A stretch of 64,000 nt of DNA from Vicia villosa (GCF_029867415.1 NC_081185.1:39688766-39752765); one strand, 5' to 3'; shown: positions 1-11,234, counted from the first letter of the stretch. Translations and numbers: made by a program. The notes: generated from the letters alone by a model not told the origin.

Positions 1-147
1 TTACGGTATCTTGCGGATTTGACCGTGAATGTGATTGTTGTGAATATCTTTGTGATTCTTTTGCTAATGGTTTCGTCAGTTGATTTGATGAATTTTCGGA
101 ATTGTTCCGTTGCTGTATGAAGTTGTTGTATTATGTGTGAAGTGTAT
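1..147 (+). repeat. Tekay-1 5' LTR, left fragment
   Basis: Near-identical to 17184-17330 of the 3' LTR. It ends at the 5-bp target duplication TGTAT (143-147) of the Athila-type insertion, and the same LTR resumes at 10996. Confidence 0.92.
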
Positions 148-1573
148 TGATCGGTAAATTAGCAAGTGTGCTAATCTGCCAATGTAGTAATAATAGGAAA
201 TCCCTAAGTATCGATCTCAAGGACTGCGTACCAATACAGAGTTATGTTTTAATTCAATTAAACAAAAAGCCTTGGGGGTTTTTGATTAGGAATTATAAAT
301 TTAATTGCAAATAAAAGTAAAAGATGTATTCGACCAAATATGAGTAACATGCCAGGGTAGGCGTGTGCATTAACATGTAACAATTCTGAACCCTTGTTTC
401 ATAACAAAATTCAACTTATCAATTACCAGTTCTTAAGGGTGTTTGCTCCTAAGTCCTTAGTGGGCAAACCTTTGAACATTCAATCCTAATCCCAAAGTCC
501 TTTGATATTAGTGATGAATTCAAGCATTATTATTATCAAGAATGCTCCGGTTACTATAGGGTATCCCTAGTCCTAGGTGATATCTACTATAGTATAGTGG
601 TATAAAAACCCTAATAATGGAGGTCCATCCTAATTGTCAGTCATCAATCAATCCAGTTGGTCCGACGAGGAAAGCGTTAAAAACCTTATACCATTAAATT
701 GAACGTGAAAGAGAAATATGTTATTGAAATTTGGAATTCAAAATCATCACAAATGTTAATAAGGAACACCCCCTAGCATTGGGGGGTTTAGCTACTCATA
801 ATATCCAAAGAAAACACAATAATGAATAAAGACATTACAAGAAATTGGAGGAGATTGAATCTTCAATTGCTTCCGTTCATGAAGATCTTCTTCTCTCCCA
901 AACCCTTGCTATCTCCAATCTTCTCTTGTATTCTTTTCTCTAATCTGTCAAAAGTCCTCCTCTCCTTACACAAACTTCGTTTAAATAGTATTAGCATCAG
1001 TCTCAGTGTCCGCAAAAAGTCCAAAGTACCCTTAATGATAGGACATATTGAAACAGATCAAAAAGTGAAGTTTCTGTTTGCATCCATCTACACGGGCCTT
1101 GTTGATTAACATGGGTGCCCGTGTTGATTCACTGACTGACGTAAGGTTGAGATTCTGCCCAGACCTATCAACACGGGCCGTGTTGATTAACACGGGTGCC
1201 CGTGTAGATCCACTGTTTCCAGCTCATTCACTCCTTTCCTGAAGCTTTCAACACGGGCCGTGTTGATGTACACGGGTGCCCGTGTTGACCTCCTGATTCT
1301 TCAATAATTCCCATCTTTCAGCCTTCTAGAGTCCCTCAAGTCCTGTCATTAGTTCCTCTGATCACACGCATCAACCTACAACACTAACACTACCAAACAA
1401 AGGCATAAAGAGGATCTTTTGACATAAACTTTAAACCAAATGCAATGCAATACTATAAATTAATAAATATGATAAACATAACTTAAAAAACAATAAAACA
1501 ACCGAATGTGTTACCGAGATGATGAATTTGTGCTGGATGAAAGACTTAAATTAATAGAAATGGTGATTGATCA
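148..1573 (-). repeat. Athila-type 3' LTR (element sense)
   Basis: Pairs with 9564-10990. By eye the copies differ by scattered substitutions, more than the other LTR pairs here. It carries the hairpin array at 1090-1286. The reading frame at 822-1109 recurs in the other LTR only because the LTRs are copies; I do not call it a gene. Confidence 0.93.
1090..1286. repeat. Array of short inverted repeats in the Athila-type LTR
   Basis: Three modules about 80 bp apart each hold two dyads in a row. The first is of the type CAACACGG-G-CCGTGTTG (best copy 1169-1185) and the second AACACGGG-TG-CCCGTGTT (1108-1125, 1189-1206, 1269-1286). The array recurs in the other LTR at 10506-10704. Confidence 0.85.
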
Positions 1574-1591
1574 CAACCCCAAACTTATCTC
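1574..1591 (-). other. Polypurine tract of the Athila-type element
   Basis: Read on -, the sequence immediately before the 3' LTR is GAGATAAGTTTGGGGTTG. The position and G-run fit second-strand priming, and it resembles the end of other plant Athila elements. Confidence 0.6.
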
Positions 1592-2937
1592 ATTGCTTGT
1601 CCTCAAGTAATGTATTGAGACTAAACAGAGGTCACCCATGAATTTCTCCTCTCCACAACACAGCCTGTGTTTTTCGCAACTTGGATTTTTCCTTCCCTAT
1701 CAAGCTTCTGGTTTCCTGAATCGAACTATCTACCACACTTTCACACCAGAGGGCTTCTTTACCTGAAAACGTTTCACACTCTCACGAGATCTCTCGAGGT
1801 TAAAGTGTTTGCACTCACAGTACCAAAGTATGCAATATCAACTCTTAATTTTGAATTTACTCTATCTTCACTACACAAACAGATTCCACACACTTTATGA
1901 GGTCTTTTGGGTTGTAACGGGGCTCAGGTACGGTAGGATAGACAAATGAATGGATAACAAAGGGTTTTGGATTCGGCTTCATGTTATTTTTCTCATTTTT
2001 GTGCCTCAACAATAACCTGGAGGTTTATTCAACTTTGATTCTTCACTCACTTTTTCTATGAGCATGTTAAAGTCTTTAGTCATGGCAAGTGATTTTCTCT
2101 TCTTTTTTATAGGACATTTGAATGCCTCTCATTTTCTCGCACTTGCTCTTTTTCTACGAATTGCCACCCCAAACATCGCTTTTTGCACACTTCATAATTT
2201 ACAACAATCATGTCGAACAAGGGTAGGAAATGTATAGTTACGGATTAACAAGGGTTAATTTGAAACGAAAAGGCTAAGGCTTAACGGGGTTAATAAAGGA
2301 TAAACATAAAGTAAAGGATGGATAGAAAGGCTAATGGTTAAACAAACAACATGCCTCAGTGTGTGTCCTCATATTGTGCTGTGTCAAAAGAACATGTGCA
2401 AAATCAGAGTGATAAGGTCATACCTGACTGAACTCTCATGATGATATTTTAGTGTTTGGCCTTTGTACTCTCACCATGTTGGTTATGCTTACAAGCTCTG
2501 AAACCTCCTCGTGTCATGTGGTTTCTTTTCCGACTCGGGTATACTATACAACCATTTCGGTCCGGTGTTACCAAATCGCGTCCAACCTTTAATTTTATCA
2601 TTTCATGGCTGTATCAACTTCCGGAGTGCCTCGGGAGATCAAGTATGGGGAGTATCTTTCATCCACTAGTTATCAATCTCACATTCATCCCACAACTATC
2701 TGTCACTCTGTAACATAATGGTACACCAAAGACAAATAGTAATGCAAAAACAAAATAAAAACAGAAACAAGAGCAATGCAAGAAAAACCCCCCCACATCT
2801 GAACTAAACATTGACCTCAATGTTTTAGTCCAACTGCGGAAAGGACTCACATAGGGTACATCAACTCCAGCTGTCGCTTTCAAGCTTTCACCAGAGAAAT
2901 CCCCTTTTTATTACCTGAAATAAAACAAACGAAAAGG
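1592..2937 (-). other. Athila-type 3' non-coding region
   Basis: About 1.3 kb between the nested solo LTR and the PPT. I see no pol, envelope-like or other recognisable coding sequence; the short frames (for example 2456-2713 and 2659-2883) overlap on opposite strands and match nothing I know. Pol loss must predate the solo LTR insertion or be ancestral to the family. Confidence 0.6.
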
Positions 2938-2942
2938 CACAT

Positions 2943-5900
2943 TGTGGACCTCCGTTTTTTAATTCCGGGCCATACCTCTGATCTGTAGAGATACGTGAAC
3001 TGACTCTTTTTTTTTATCGCTTAATGCTTTCGCATTTTGAAAATTCACAGAGTCGCCACCGACCTTTTATTTTATCCAATTAAGGAAAGGTTTATAAAAG
3101 AAACAGAAAAAAGACCTTTAAGAAATTCTGGGTAAGGGGGTAGGTTATACAAAGGGAAGGTATTAGCACCCTTTGTATCCATGGTTATCCATGGGCTCTT
3201 AAGTTTGCTTAGCTCACTTGTTTTTCGATCACTTTTCAATTGCTTTAGAATGCTCATATGTGGTTTCAAATACTTTTGTAAATTGAATTTTGTAATGATC
3301 CGTGTGTGGATGTATACAAAATGCTTGTTTATCTTTCGAAAGATGTTTTGAAAAGAACGTTAACTTTGTAATAATCCGTGTTTGGATGTATACAAAGTAT
3401 TGTCTTTTTGGAAAGTTTTGTTTTGAAAAACAACAGTGTATGAGAATTTTGTTTGTTTTGATTTTGAGCAAGCAAACTAGGAGGTCTACCCTGAGTTGTA
3501 AGGTCTTTATCCTATTTCCTTTAAAAATCTATCCTTTCACCGGATATAAACGCAAGGTTCGATTTTGTACTCGAAATAGTAGAATTTTGACTTTGATTTT
3601 GAAAAGAATGAGAAGGGATTACCTTAAGAGGTGCAAGTGTGATTGTGTTTGTATTCAGATATTTTATCTTTGAAGTTAGTGATCTAACGGTTCAATTTTA
3701 TCTTTGACATACACGCAGTTTATATTTGCTGGAAATTAAAATGCGGAAATGTAAAGTGCGGAAAGTAAATCTACGCTATTACATCGATTGTGCAGGAGAT
3801 GTAAACTAGCCTATTTACATGAATTTGACATCCTATACATTTATCTAGGAATTTAAATTGCAAGAAAAATAAAAGGGCATGTTTTTAGATTTTTTTATGA
3901 TTTATTTTAATTATAATTAATGCATAATTAATTAAATTAAAATGAAGAAAAAAGATGAAAATAGATTTAAACCTAGAAATTAAGTTTAAAATATGTACAA
4001 AATATTTGTTAATTAATTTTAAAACAAAACTAATTTTTTTTGGAATATTTGGAAATTGATTTGAAATTGATTAAGCTAATTAAAACATAATTATGCAAAT
4101 AATTATACAAATAATTAAAACTTAGAGAGAAAATTATTCAAAATATGTACAAAATTAGTTTATAATATATAAACAATATTTTATATAAAGAACAATTTTT
4201 TTTATGATTTTTTGATTGGTTAGAATAATTAAAAAGCAAATATATAAATATATACTAATTAATTATGCAAAATATTGAAATTTTGAAGAAAAATAAAATA
4301 TTTTTATTTCAGAAAATAATATATTATTTTAGAAGTCTAAAAATATTTTTTGTGTATTTTTTGGATTTTTAAAACTATTTTTAATTAATTTAACAAAGAA
4401 ATTAAAATAAAAATAGAAAATAAAAGGATACTAATCAGATGTGGTATGCATGTGAGGGAACATGATGTAGCTGCATGATCTGGCGCGTTGGATTAGGAGA
4501 TGGATGGATCAGATGGTGGAAAGCATGAGGGACCATAGCACGTGGAACACCTGCAAAACACTGAATCCAAGGTCAGTTTAAAAAATCACGCGCGCGCCTC
4601 CCAGCCAATCAGAGGACGCCACGCATCATCTTCAACCTTCAGATGGGCTTTTACACCGTTCATTTGCAGGTGGTGTAAAAACTCCAATCTTTTACACCTG
4701 TTAATAATAGCGAATACAAGCAAACATGAGTATAAATTTGGCGCGATGCCATGGTTAAGTTCGTATTGTTCATGCGATTTTAATGGTGCTATTTAGAACT
4801 TGCAATTTTGCATGGATCATAAAACCCTAAATTTGAAAGTAAGAACCCTAAAATGGTGGTTCCTTGTATGGGTGTCCAAACTTCAATTAAGTTTCCAGAA
4901 ATGATCTACACCTCAAACCAAATCCAAATATATGTCTACATCTTGCTAAATATGCGTGTGTTATGAGATACAAGTTGATTTTAGTTTGAACAAACAGTGG
5001 CTTGTGTAGCTCGATTTGTGAGGTTTCAGAGCTTGCAATTGATTGAGACACGTTCAATGATACTTGAGGATGATGTTTAAGTGTTTAGTTTGAATTGAAA
5101 CAAGCTGGAAATTAAAATTCGAATTTTAAATTTCCTTGAAAGAAAACAAGTGATTACAAGTATGTTACACACTATGCTTAGGTTCTGATTTCTGTCTCCT
5201 TCATTACTGAAGTATGCTAGCCTATATATAAGCATTGAGTGCTTAGAATTGAAGCTAAGAAGCATCTAGTTGCCTTTGTGGAATTCTTGAATTCTTTATA
5301 TTAAAAAAGCTTTGAATTATTGACCAAGTCTTCTTGTCTTCAATGCACTTGCCTTGCTCTTCAATTCTCTGCAGAAAGATGAAGATTCCTTGGGTGAGTC
5401 ATGCTTGGAAATTAAGCTACCCATTATTCATCCATTTTCCTTTTAATTTAATCTTAAAATAAGATAAAATTATGCCAAAAAAAATGGATAAAAATGACAT
5501 GGGCCTTGTCTTGGTCGTGGGAGGCCCATTATATTATGGAAATGATGTTTGAACCATGAAAGCTTGGCCCCATTTGGAAAAAATGCATTTTTGAGCAATG
5601 TTGGTTTTATGCATTTTCCAAAATTTAGCCAACTTCAACAAGGTGTAAATCCCTCAATTTTCGTCATATGAAGGAGATCTTTCACTTTTTGGAAACCTCA
5701 AAGAGTCCTCTAACCAATGTCTTTGGTCTCATGTCAAAATGATTTTTGATGCTCCTTGTGTGTCCTTTTGAAAAAAGTGTCTTTTTGTTGACTTTGAAAA
5801 TGACCTGTAATGTCTTTGATCATATTTTTCAAATGGTGAATCCAATGACCATGGGATCAATGGCATTTGAAAGATAATTGAATTTCCTTCAAAATGAGCT

Positions 5901-6931
5901 TTGGTTTGAATTTTTTGGATGAAGGATGAGAGAGTTATGATCAGTCAAAGTTGAGTTGACTTTTCAGGCAAAAACCCTAATTTTGAATCTTAGGGTTTTG
6001 TTGATTTTTGATCTTTCCTTGATGAATTATGATCATCCAATGATCAAATGATGAATCCTTTGACAAAATATGGACTTTGACAAAAAATTTCATTTTTGAC
6101 TGTCTGTTGACTTTTTTGGTCAAACGGGTCGTCTGTTGACTGTTTGAGCTGCTGACGGTGCGTCTGAGTGAATTGAAGTTTGAAAATTTGTATGATGGTA
6201 CTTTGAGATATATGGATGTGTATGAAATCCATTTGAGCTCTCAAAAACTTGTTTCTCCTGTAAAAACAAGAAAACCCTAGTCAGGGACTGTTTATGTAGG
6301 AGACAGTTAAGCGTACCTGATTTTTGTGCAGTGTTGAGTCTCTGCTAATCGCGTGATATTCAGAAGACTTCTAGAACAAAAATCTTGGAATTTTGAATTG
6401 TGAAAGATTGATTTGATTGATGGTACAAAACACTGAGAATTGTACTGCCAGCAGTTTGGCTGTCGACTGACTGTTCAGGTATTGACGTAGCAGTTAGAGT
6501 GAAAAATCAACAGTCAAAGCTAATTTTCTTTTTTGTTGTTTTTGTTTTTGTTTTATGTGAAAAATGAAAGTTTATTTACATGACTTGTTAAAAAAAACAC
6601 AGACATAATAAATAACTAATATTTACTGTTACCAGTACAGTCTGAGTTTCCTGATTCTGCGCCTGCAAAAGATTTAACTCTGTACCAATTGTGTCAGTAC
6701 TATTTATCTGTAAATAAATAAATAGCATGTGTGAAGTAATAAACAGTATTTGGCGTTTGCGTAAGAATAAATTCAACTGCAAGCCAAATTACTGTATAAG
6801 AAAAATTCTAAAAACTAAGTATTTCATATGTCAGGATATTTGTTGAAATAAAAATCCATGATTATGAGACTCTTAATTTTCAGATTGGAGTTTTCTTGAA
6901 AAAAGATGTGGGCAAATTTTGGGGTATAACA
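2943..6931 (-). mobile_element. Solo LTR of an Ogre/Tat-type element
   Basis: A 3,989-bp LTR read on - begins TGTTATACCCCAAAATTTG and ends in GGTCCACA. It is flanked by 5-bp direct repeats CACAT (2938-2942 and 6932-6936), which proves transposition followed by LTR-LTR recombination. Near its 3' end (2943-3205) it carries blocks shared with the Ogre-1 LTR at 38097-38240: the U5 PBS-like core (3048-3058), the GGTGCTAATACC block and a doubled CCATGG motif. It separates the Athila-type gag-pro ORF from the 3' region. Short frames inside it are not genes. Confidence 0.93.
5223..5231 (-). promoter_or_regulatory. Likely TATA box of the Ogre/Tat solo LTR
   Basis: Read on - the sequence is GCTTATATATAGG, about 1.7 kb from the LTR start, a plausible U3 position. 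No transcript evidence is available from sequence alone. Confidence 0.5.
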
Positions 6932-6984
6932 CACATTAATTATCGACGGTCCAATACCCTTTATTATGGACGGTATTTTCTCTT

Positions 6985-9267
6985 TCACACCTGGTTGCTT
7001 TTCACCTCCGCAACCAAGAACTCATGACGATGAAAAGTATGGACAACTTTTCTCTTCAATTCACTTCCCTCATTCTTCTTTTCATCTTTCTTTTTCTTAG
7101 AACATTTGATGGCTATATGCGTTGGTTCCACCCGAGAGGCTATGCTCGACACTTTTTCTTGGAGCTGTTTAGAGCTTTTGTTCTTTTCCTCACTTTCTGT
7201 CATACCATCAGAAGTTTGATCATTTACAACCACCTTGTGTTTCTTCACTCCTAACATCTTCAAGGTTACTTCTTCATCAAATGATTTCAGCGTTAGTGTC
7301 ACTTTTTCAATGTCGAAATTGCAGCGGCCTGTCAACAAAAATGGTCTCCCAAGAAGGATAGGAGTCTCTTCATCTTCCGGAATGTCCATGATGTGGAAGT
7401 CAACCGGGAATACAAACTTATCAACCTCCACTAGTACATCTTCAGCTACCCCATATGATTTCTTAATGGTGTGATCAACGAACCTTAACTTTGTTTTACT
7501 TTCGCTAATCTTTCCCAATTCAAGCTTTTTGAAAATAGATAGTGGCATTAAACTCACACTAGAACCAGAATCGATGAGTACCTTTTTCAATATTATGTTC
7601 TTGATCATGCACGGTATCGCCACCGCTCCAGGGTCTTTCCTCTTGATTGGGATCTTTCTTGCTGACGAGACTATACCACACTTCTCAGTTTCAATTTTTG
7701 GCTCTCCTCCCAGTGATCTCTTTTTCGCCATCACCTCCTTCATAAATTTCTTATACAAGGGCATGTGCTCAAGTGCTTCGAAGAAGGGTAGATTTACCTC
7801 TAACTTTTTGAACAAGGCAGTAAACTTCTCAAAGTCTTTCTCTTTTGAATCCTTCTTTGTCACTCTAGAAGGGAAAGGTAGTTTGATCACCGGTTCAACA
7901 CCTTTCTTATTTTTTTCTTCAAATGGTTTAACCGGTGGTCTCACAACTTCTGGCTCTTTCGGATTCTCTCTTATTTCCAAATCCACCTCTATTACCATGG
8001 GGTCATCTATTTCCTCTTTTTCTTTTTCAAATTCTGCCACTTTCTTACTTCTTGTAGTGACAGCATTAATCTTCTCTTGGTCTTTCGGTTTTTTCACCAT
8101 TGAACTCGAAAAGGTACCTTGTGCCTGTAGAGTGCGATGCTGTGCTATTTGACCCACTTGAATTTCCAGATTTTTGATTGAAGCTGTGGTGTTCCTGTGG
8201 TTGTTTCTGGTCTCTTCTTGAAACTGAGAGCATTGTCCAGCCAATCTCTCATCAGCTACTTCCCACTCTGCCTTCTGAGGATTTTGTTGTTGATCTTTCC
8301 AAGCGAAGTTGGGATGATTCTTCCACCCTGGATTATAGGTGTTAGAATACGGATTGTTTTGCCTCAAGAATTTGATTTCTTCAATTTGCTTGGGAGTAGC
8401 AACACAACACACAGTTTGGCGAGGGCCATTACAAATTTCACAGATTACAGGTTGAGCTTGTTGGACTTGAGCAACCTGTCGAGTACCTATATTCACAGCC
8501 TTTAATCTCTTTTCTACCTTTGCAGCTATAGCATCTTCAACCCGAATTATTGAGGTTTCCAACTTCAGATCAATGACTCTTTCAGGTTTATTGGTACACC
8601 TGTCATACAACTCCAAATGCTCATTTGCAGCTATCGCGATCGCTTCAATGATCTTGATAATGCCGGAGGCTGTTATGAAATTTGTTGAGCCTCCAGCTGC
8701 TGTATCGATCAATTGCTTTGTTTTCATTTTGAGCCCATTGACATATATTTGCATTTGGTTAGTTTTGTGCATGTTGTGAGTGGGACATGCCACTAGGGTC
8801 CTCTTGAATCTTTTGTAGGCATCTCCCAAAGGTTCACCCTCCTTCTGCTTAAAGTTCAAAATTTCATACCTTTTTCGTAGAAAGACTGACGTTGGAAAAT
8901 ACTCATTCAGGAAGGCCTTTTCCATCTCTTCCCACGATGTGATACTGCCCGCTGGGATGGAATAGAACCACTCTTCTGCTTCTTCGGCCAAGGTGAACGG
9001 GAACATTCTCAGCTTCTTCGCCTCTTCTGTATGCCCTTCAACTTTTAAAGCCGTACTCATGGTCAAAAACCTCTGTAGGTGCTTGTTTGCATCTTCATTA
9101 ACCTTCTCGGTGAAAGGTTTTCTTTCCATCTGATTTATTATGCTCGGATGCAATTGAAAATTGGCAGCATTTACCGGTTGTTTGACAATTGTTAGTCTCC
9201 CACTCGGTGTGTTCGCAGCCCCATAGTCTCCGAGAAGTCTCTCAGGTGGAGGTGGATTATCGCCCAT
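6985..9267 (-). CDS. Athila-type Gag-protease polyprotein, intact frame
   Basis: A 760-residue frame with an ATG start and no internal stop. Residues about 85-170 form a Retrotrans_gag (PF03732-type) capsid region with the usual W/F-rich core and the EWFYSIP and FPTSVFLRKRYEILNF stretches. A reduced cysteine motif lies near residue 280. The retropepsin-like protease has its catalytic motif LIDSGSSVS near residue 565 and the closing motif ILLGRPFL near 640. The frame ends about 85 residues later, before any reverse transcriptase. Gag would form virus-like particles and the protease would mature it. The leader to the PBS is 273 bp. The intact frame despite missing pol suggests a gag-pro-only subfamily or a recent deletion. 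The solo LTR lies 53 bp beyond the stop. Confidence 0.9.
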   Translation of the reverse strand: MGDNPPPPERLLGDYGAANTPSGRLTIVKQPVNAANFQLHPSIINQMERKPFTEKVNEDANKHLQRFLTMSTALKVEGHTEEAKKLRMFPFTLAEEAEEWFYSIPAGSITSWEEMEKAFLNEYFPTSVFLRKRYEILNFKQKEGEPLGDAYKRFKRTLVACPTHNMHKTNQMQIYVNGLKMKTKQLIDTAAGGSTNFITASGIIKIIEAIAIAANEHLELYDRCTNKPERVIDLKLETSIIRVEDAIAAKVEKRLKAVNIGTRQVAQVQQAQPVICEICNGPRQTVCCVATPKQIEEIKFLRQNNPYSNTYNPGWKNHPNFAWKDQQQNPQKAEWEVADERLAGQCSQFQEETRNNHRNTTASIKNLEIQVGQIAQHRTLQAQGTFSSSMVKKPKDQEKINAVTTRSKKVAEFEKEKEEIDDPMVIEVDLEIRENPKEPEVVRPPVKPFEEKNKKGVEPVIKLPFPSRVTKKDSKEKDFEKFTALFKKLEVNLPFFEALEHMPLYKKFMKEVMAKKRSLGGEPKIETEKCGIVSSARKIPIKRKDPGAVAIPCMIKNIILKKVLIDSGSSVSLMPLSIFKKLELGKISESKTKLRFVDHTIKKSYGVAEDVLVEVDKFVFPVDFHIMDIPEDEETPILLGRPFLLTGRCNFDIEKVTLTLKSFDEEVTLKMLGVKKHKVVVNDQTSDGMTESEEKNKSSKQLQEKVSSIASRVEPTHIAIKCSKKKKDEKKNEGSELKRKVVHTFHRHEFLVAEVKSNQV

Positions 9268-9540
9268 GACTTCTTCTTCACTCTCAGAACCTTAACCTGA
9301 ATGAACTGTAACAATTTCTTCTTCAGATTCCAGCTTAGCCAACCGAGCTTGTCTACGCCTTGCGTGCAAACTTCTTTCAATTTCCGCTTCGAAAAGAAAT
9401 TCAGCTGAGGCCTTACCTCGCATACACAGATTAGATAAATATTAGAATTAGAAAAAAAATAAAAGTGCAGAAAATAAAATTTTAGTCGCAGAGCAACAAA
9501 ATTCTAATTGAACTCAACTTAAACGCAATATTATGACAGT

Positions 9541-9557
9541 CCCCGACAACGGCGCCA
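9541..9557 (-). other. Primer binding site, tRNA-Asp type
   Basis: Read on -, TGGCGCCGTTGTCGGGG follows the 5' LTR after a 6-nt spacer. It matches the complement of plant tRNA-Asp 3' ends with one likely mismatch (T for C). This primer is typical of Athila elements and fixes the element orientation as -. Confidence 0.88.
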
Positions 9558-9563
9558 AAAACT

Positions 9564-10990
9564 TGATCGGTAAATTAGCAAGTGTACTAATCAGCCAATG
9601 TAGTAATAATAGGAAATCCCTAAGTATCAATCTCAAGGACTGCGTACCAATACAGAGTTATGTTTTAATTCAATTAAACAAAAAGCCTTGGGGGTTTTTT
9701 TATTAGGAATTATAAATTTAATTGCAAATAAAAGTAAAAGTTGTATTCGACCAGATATGAGTAACATGCCAGGGTAGGTGTGTGCATTAACATGTAACAA
9801 TTCTGAATCCTTGTTTCATAACAAAATTCAACTTATCAATTACCAATTCTTAAGGGTGTTTGCTCCTAAGTCCTTAGTGGGCAAACCTTTGAACATTCAA
9901 TCCTAATCCCAAAGTCCTTTGATATTAGTGATGAATTCAAGCATTATTATTATCATGAATGTTCCGGTTACTATATGGTATCCCTAGTCCTAGGTGATAT
10001 CTACTATAGTATAAAGGTATAAAAACCCTAACAATGGAGGTCCATCCTAATTGTCAGTCATCAATCAATCTAGTTGGTCCGATGAGGAAAGCGTTAAAAA
10101 CCATATACCATTATATTGAACGTGAAAGAGAAATATGTTATTGAAATTTGTAATTAAAAATCATCACAAATGTTAATCAGGGACACCCCATAGCATTGGG
10201 GGGTTTGGCTACTCATAATATTCAAAGAAAACACAATAATGAGTAAAGACAATACAAGAAATTGGAGGAGATTGAATCTTCAATTGCTTCCGTTCATGAA
10301 GATCTTCTTCTCTCCCAAAGCCTTGCTCTCTCCAATCTTCTCTTGTATTCTTTTCTCTAATCTGTCAAAAGTCCTCCCCTCCTTACACAAACTTCTTTTA
10401 AATAGTATTAGCATCAGTCTCAGTGTCCGCAAAAAGTCCAAAGTACCCTTAATGACAGGACATATTGAAGTAGATCAAAAAGTGAAGTTTCTGTCAGCAT
10501 CCATCTACACGGGCCGTGTTGATTAACACGGGTGCCCGTGTTGATTCACTGACTGATGTAAGGTTGAAATTCTGCCCATACCTATCAATGCTGGCCATGT
10601 TGATTAACACGGGTGCCCGTGTTGATCCACTGTTTTCATCTCGTTCACTCCTTTCCTGAAGCTTTCAATACGGGTCGTGTTGATGTACACGGGTGCCCGT
10701 GTAGACCTCCTGATTCTTCAACAATTCCCATCTTTCAGCCTTCCGGAGTCCCTCAAGTCCTGACATTAGTTCCTCTGATCACACGCATCAACCTACAACA
10801 CTAACACTACCAAACAAAGGCATAAAGAGGATCTTTTGACATAAACTTTTAACCAAATGCAACGCAATACCATAAATTAAAAAATATGATAAACTTAACT
10901 TAAAAAACAATAAAACAACCGAATGTGTTACCGAGATGATGAATTTGTGCTGGATGAAAGACATAACTTAATAGAAATGGTGACCGATCA
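9564..10990 (-). repeat. Athila-type 5' LTR (element sense)
   Basis: Partner of 148-1573, starting TGATCGGT and ending ACCGATCA on +. It is followed by the TSD copy TGTAT (10991-10995). Confidence 0.93.
10506..10704. repeat. Inverted-repeat array, second LTR copy
   Basis: The same three-module arrangement as 1090-1286. The middle and last first-type dyads are degraded (10587-10602 and 10666-10681), while all three CGGG-TG-CCCG dyads are preserved. Confidence 0.8.
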
Positions 10991-10995
10991 TGTAT

Positions 10996-11230
10996 CACCT
11001 TTAATAATCGGTAATAATTGTGATATGGACGTGTGCCTTGTGACGAATATTTTTGTGAAGTAAATGATGATGATGTGGTGTGATGTTCAATCCATAGAGT
11101 CACATACATTTGCATATATATTGTGACGGCCTGGATTGAGAATGAATATGTGATACCTCAATTGCTTATTTTTGTCAATTTTTATACTCTGATTTTATTT
11201 AAATTCCGCGAGTAGAAATGGGGTGTTACA
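10996..11230 (+). repeat. Tekay-1 5' LTR, right fragment with internal deletion
   Basis: Continues the LTR begun at 1-147 and aligns with 17331-17473 and then 18160-18255 of the 3' LTR. About 690 bp present in the 3' LTR is missing, with the junction at an ATTG (11135-11138) that occurs at both deletion ends in the 3' LTR. It ends GTTACA at 11230. Confidence 0.9.
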
Positions 11231-11234
11231 TTAG

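Larger units (their letters stand above)
148..10990 (-). mobile_element. Athila-type non-autonomous Ty3/gypsy element
   Basis: Two LTRs of about 1.43 kb (148-1573 and 9564-10990) share inverted ends TGATCGGT...ACCGATCA and are flanked by TSD TGTAT (143-147 and 10991-10995). In element sense (-) the order is 5' LTR, tRNA-Asp type PBS, a 760-codon gag-protease ORF, a nested solo LTR (2943-6931), about 1.3 kb of non-coding 3' region, PPT and 3' LTR. No reverse transcriptase, RNase H or integrase is present, so it would depend on another element for movement. It sits in the 5' LTR of Tekay-1 in the opposite orientation and is therefore younger than Tekay-1. Athila assignment rests on the PBS and the gag and protease style. 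Confidence 0.92.

Noticed and set aside
7529..8152. 207-codon frame on +
   Set aside because: Antisense shadow of the Athila-type gag-pro ORF, whose domains are unambiguous on -.
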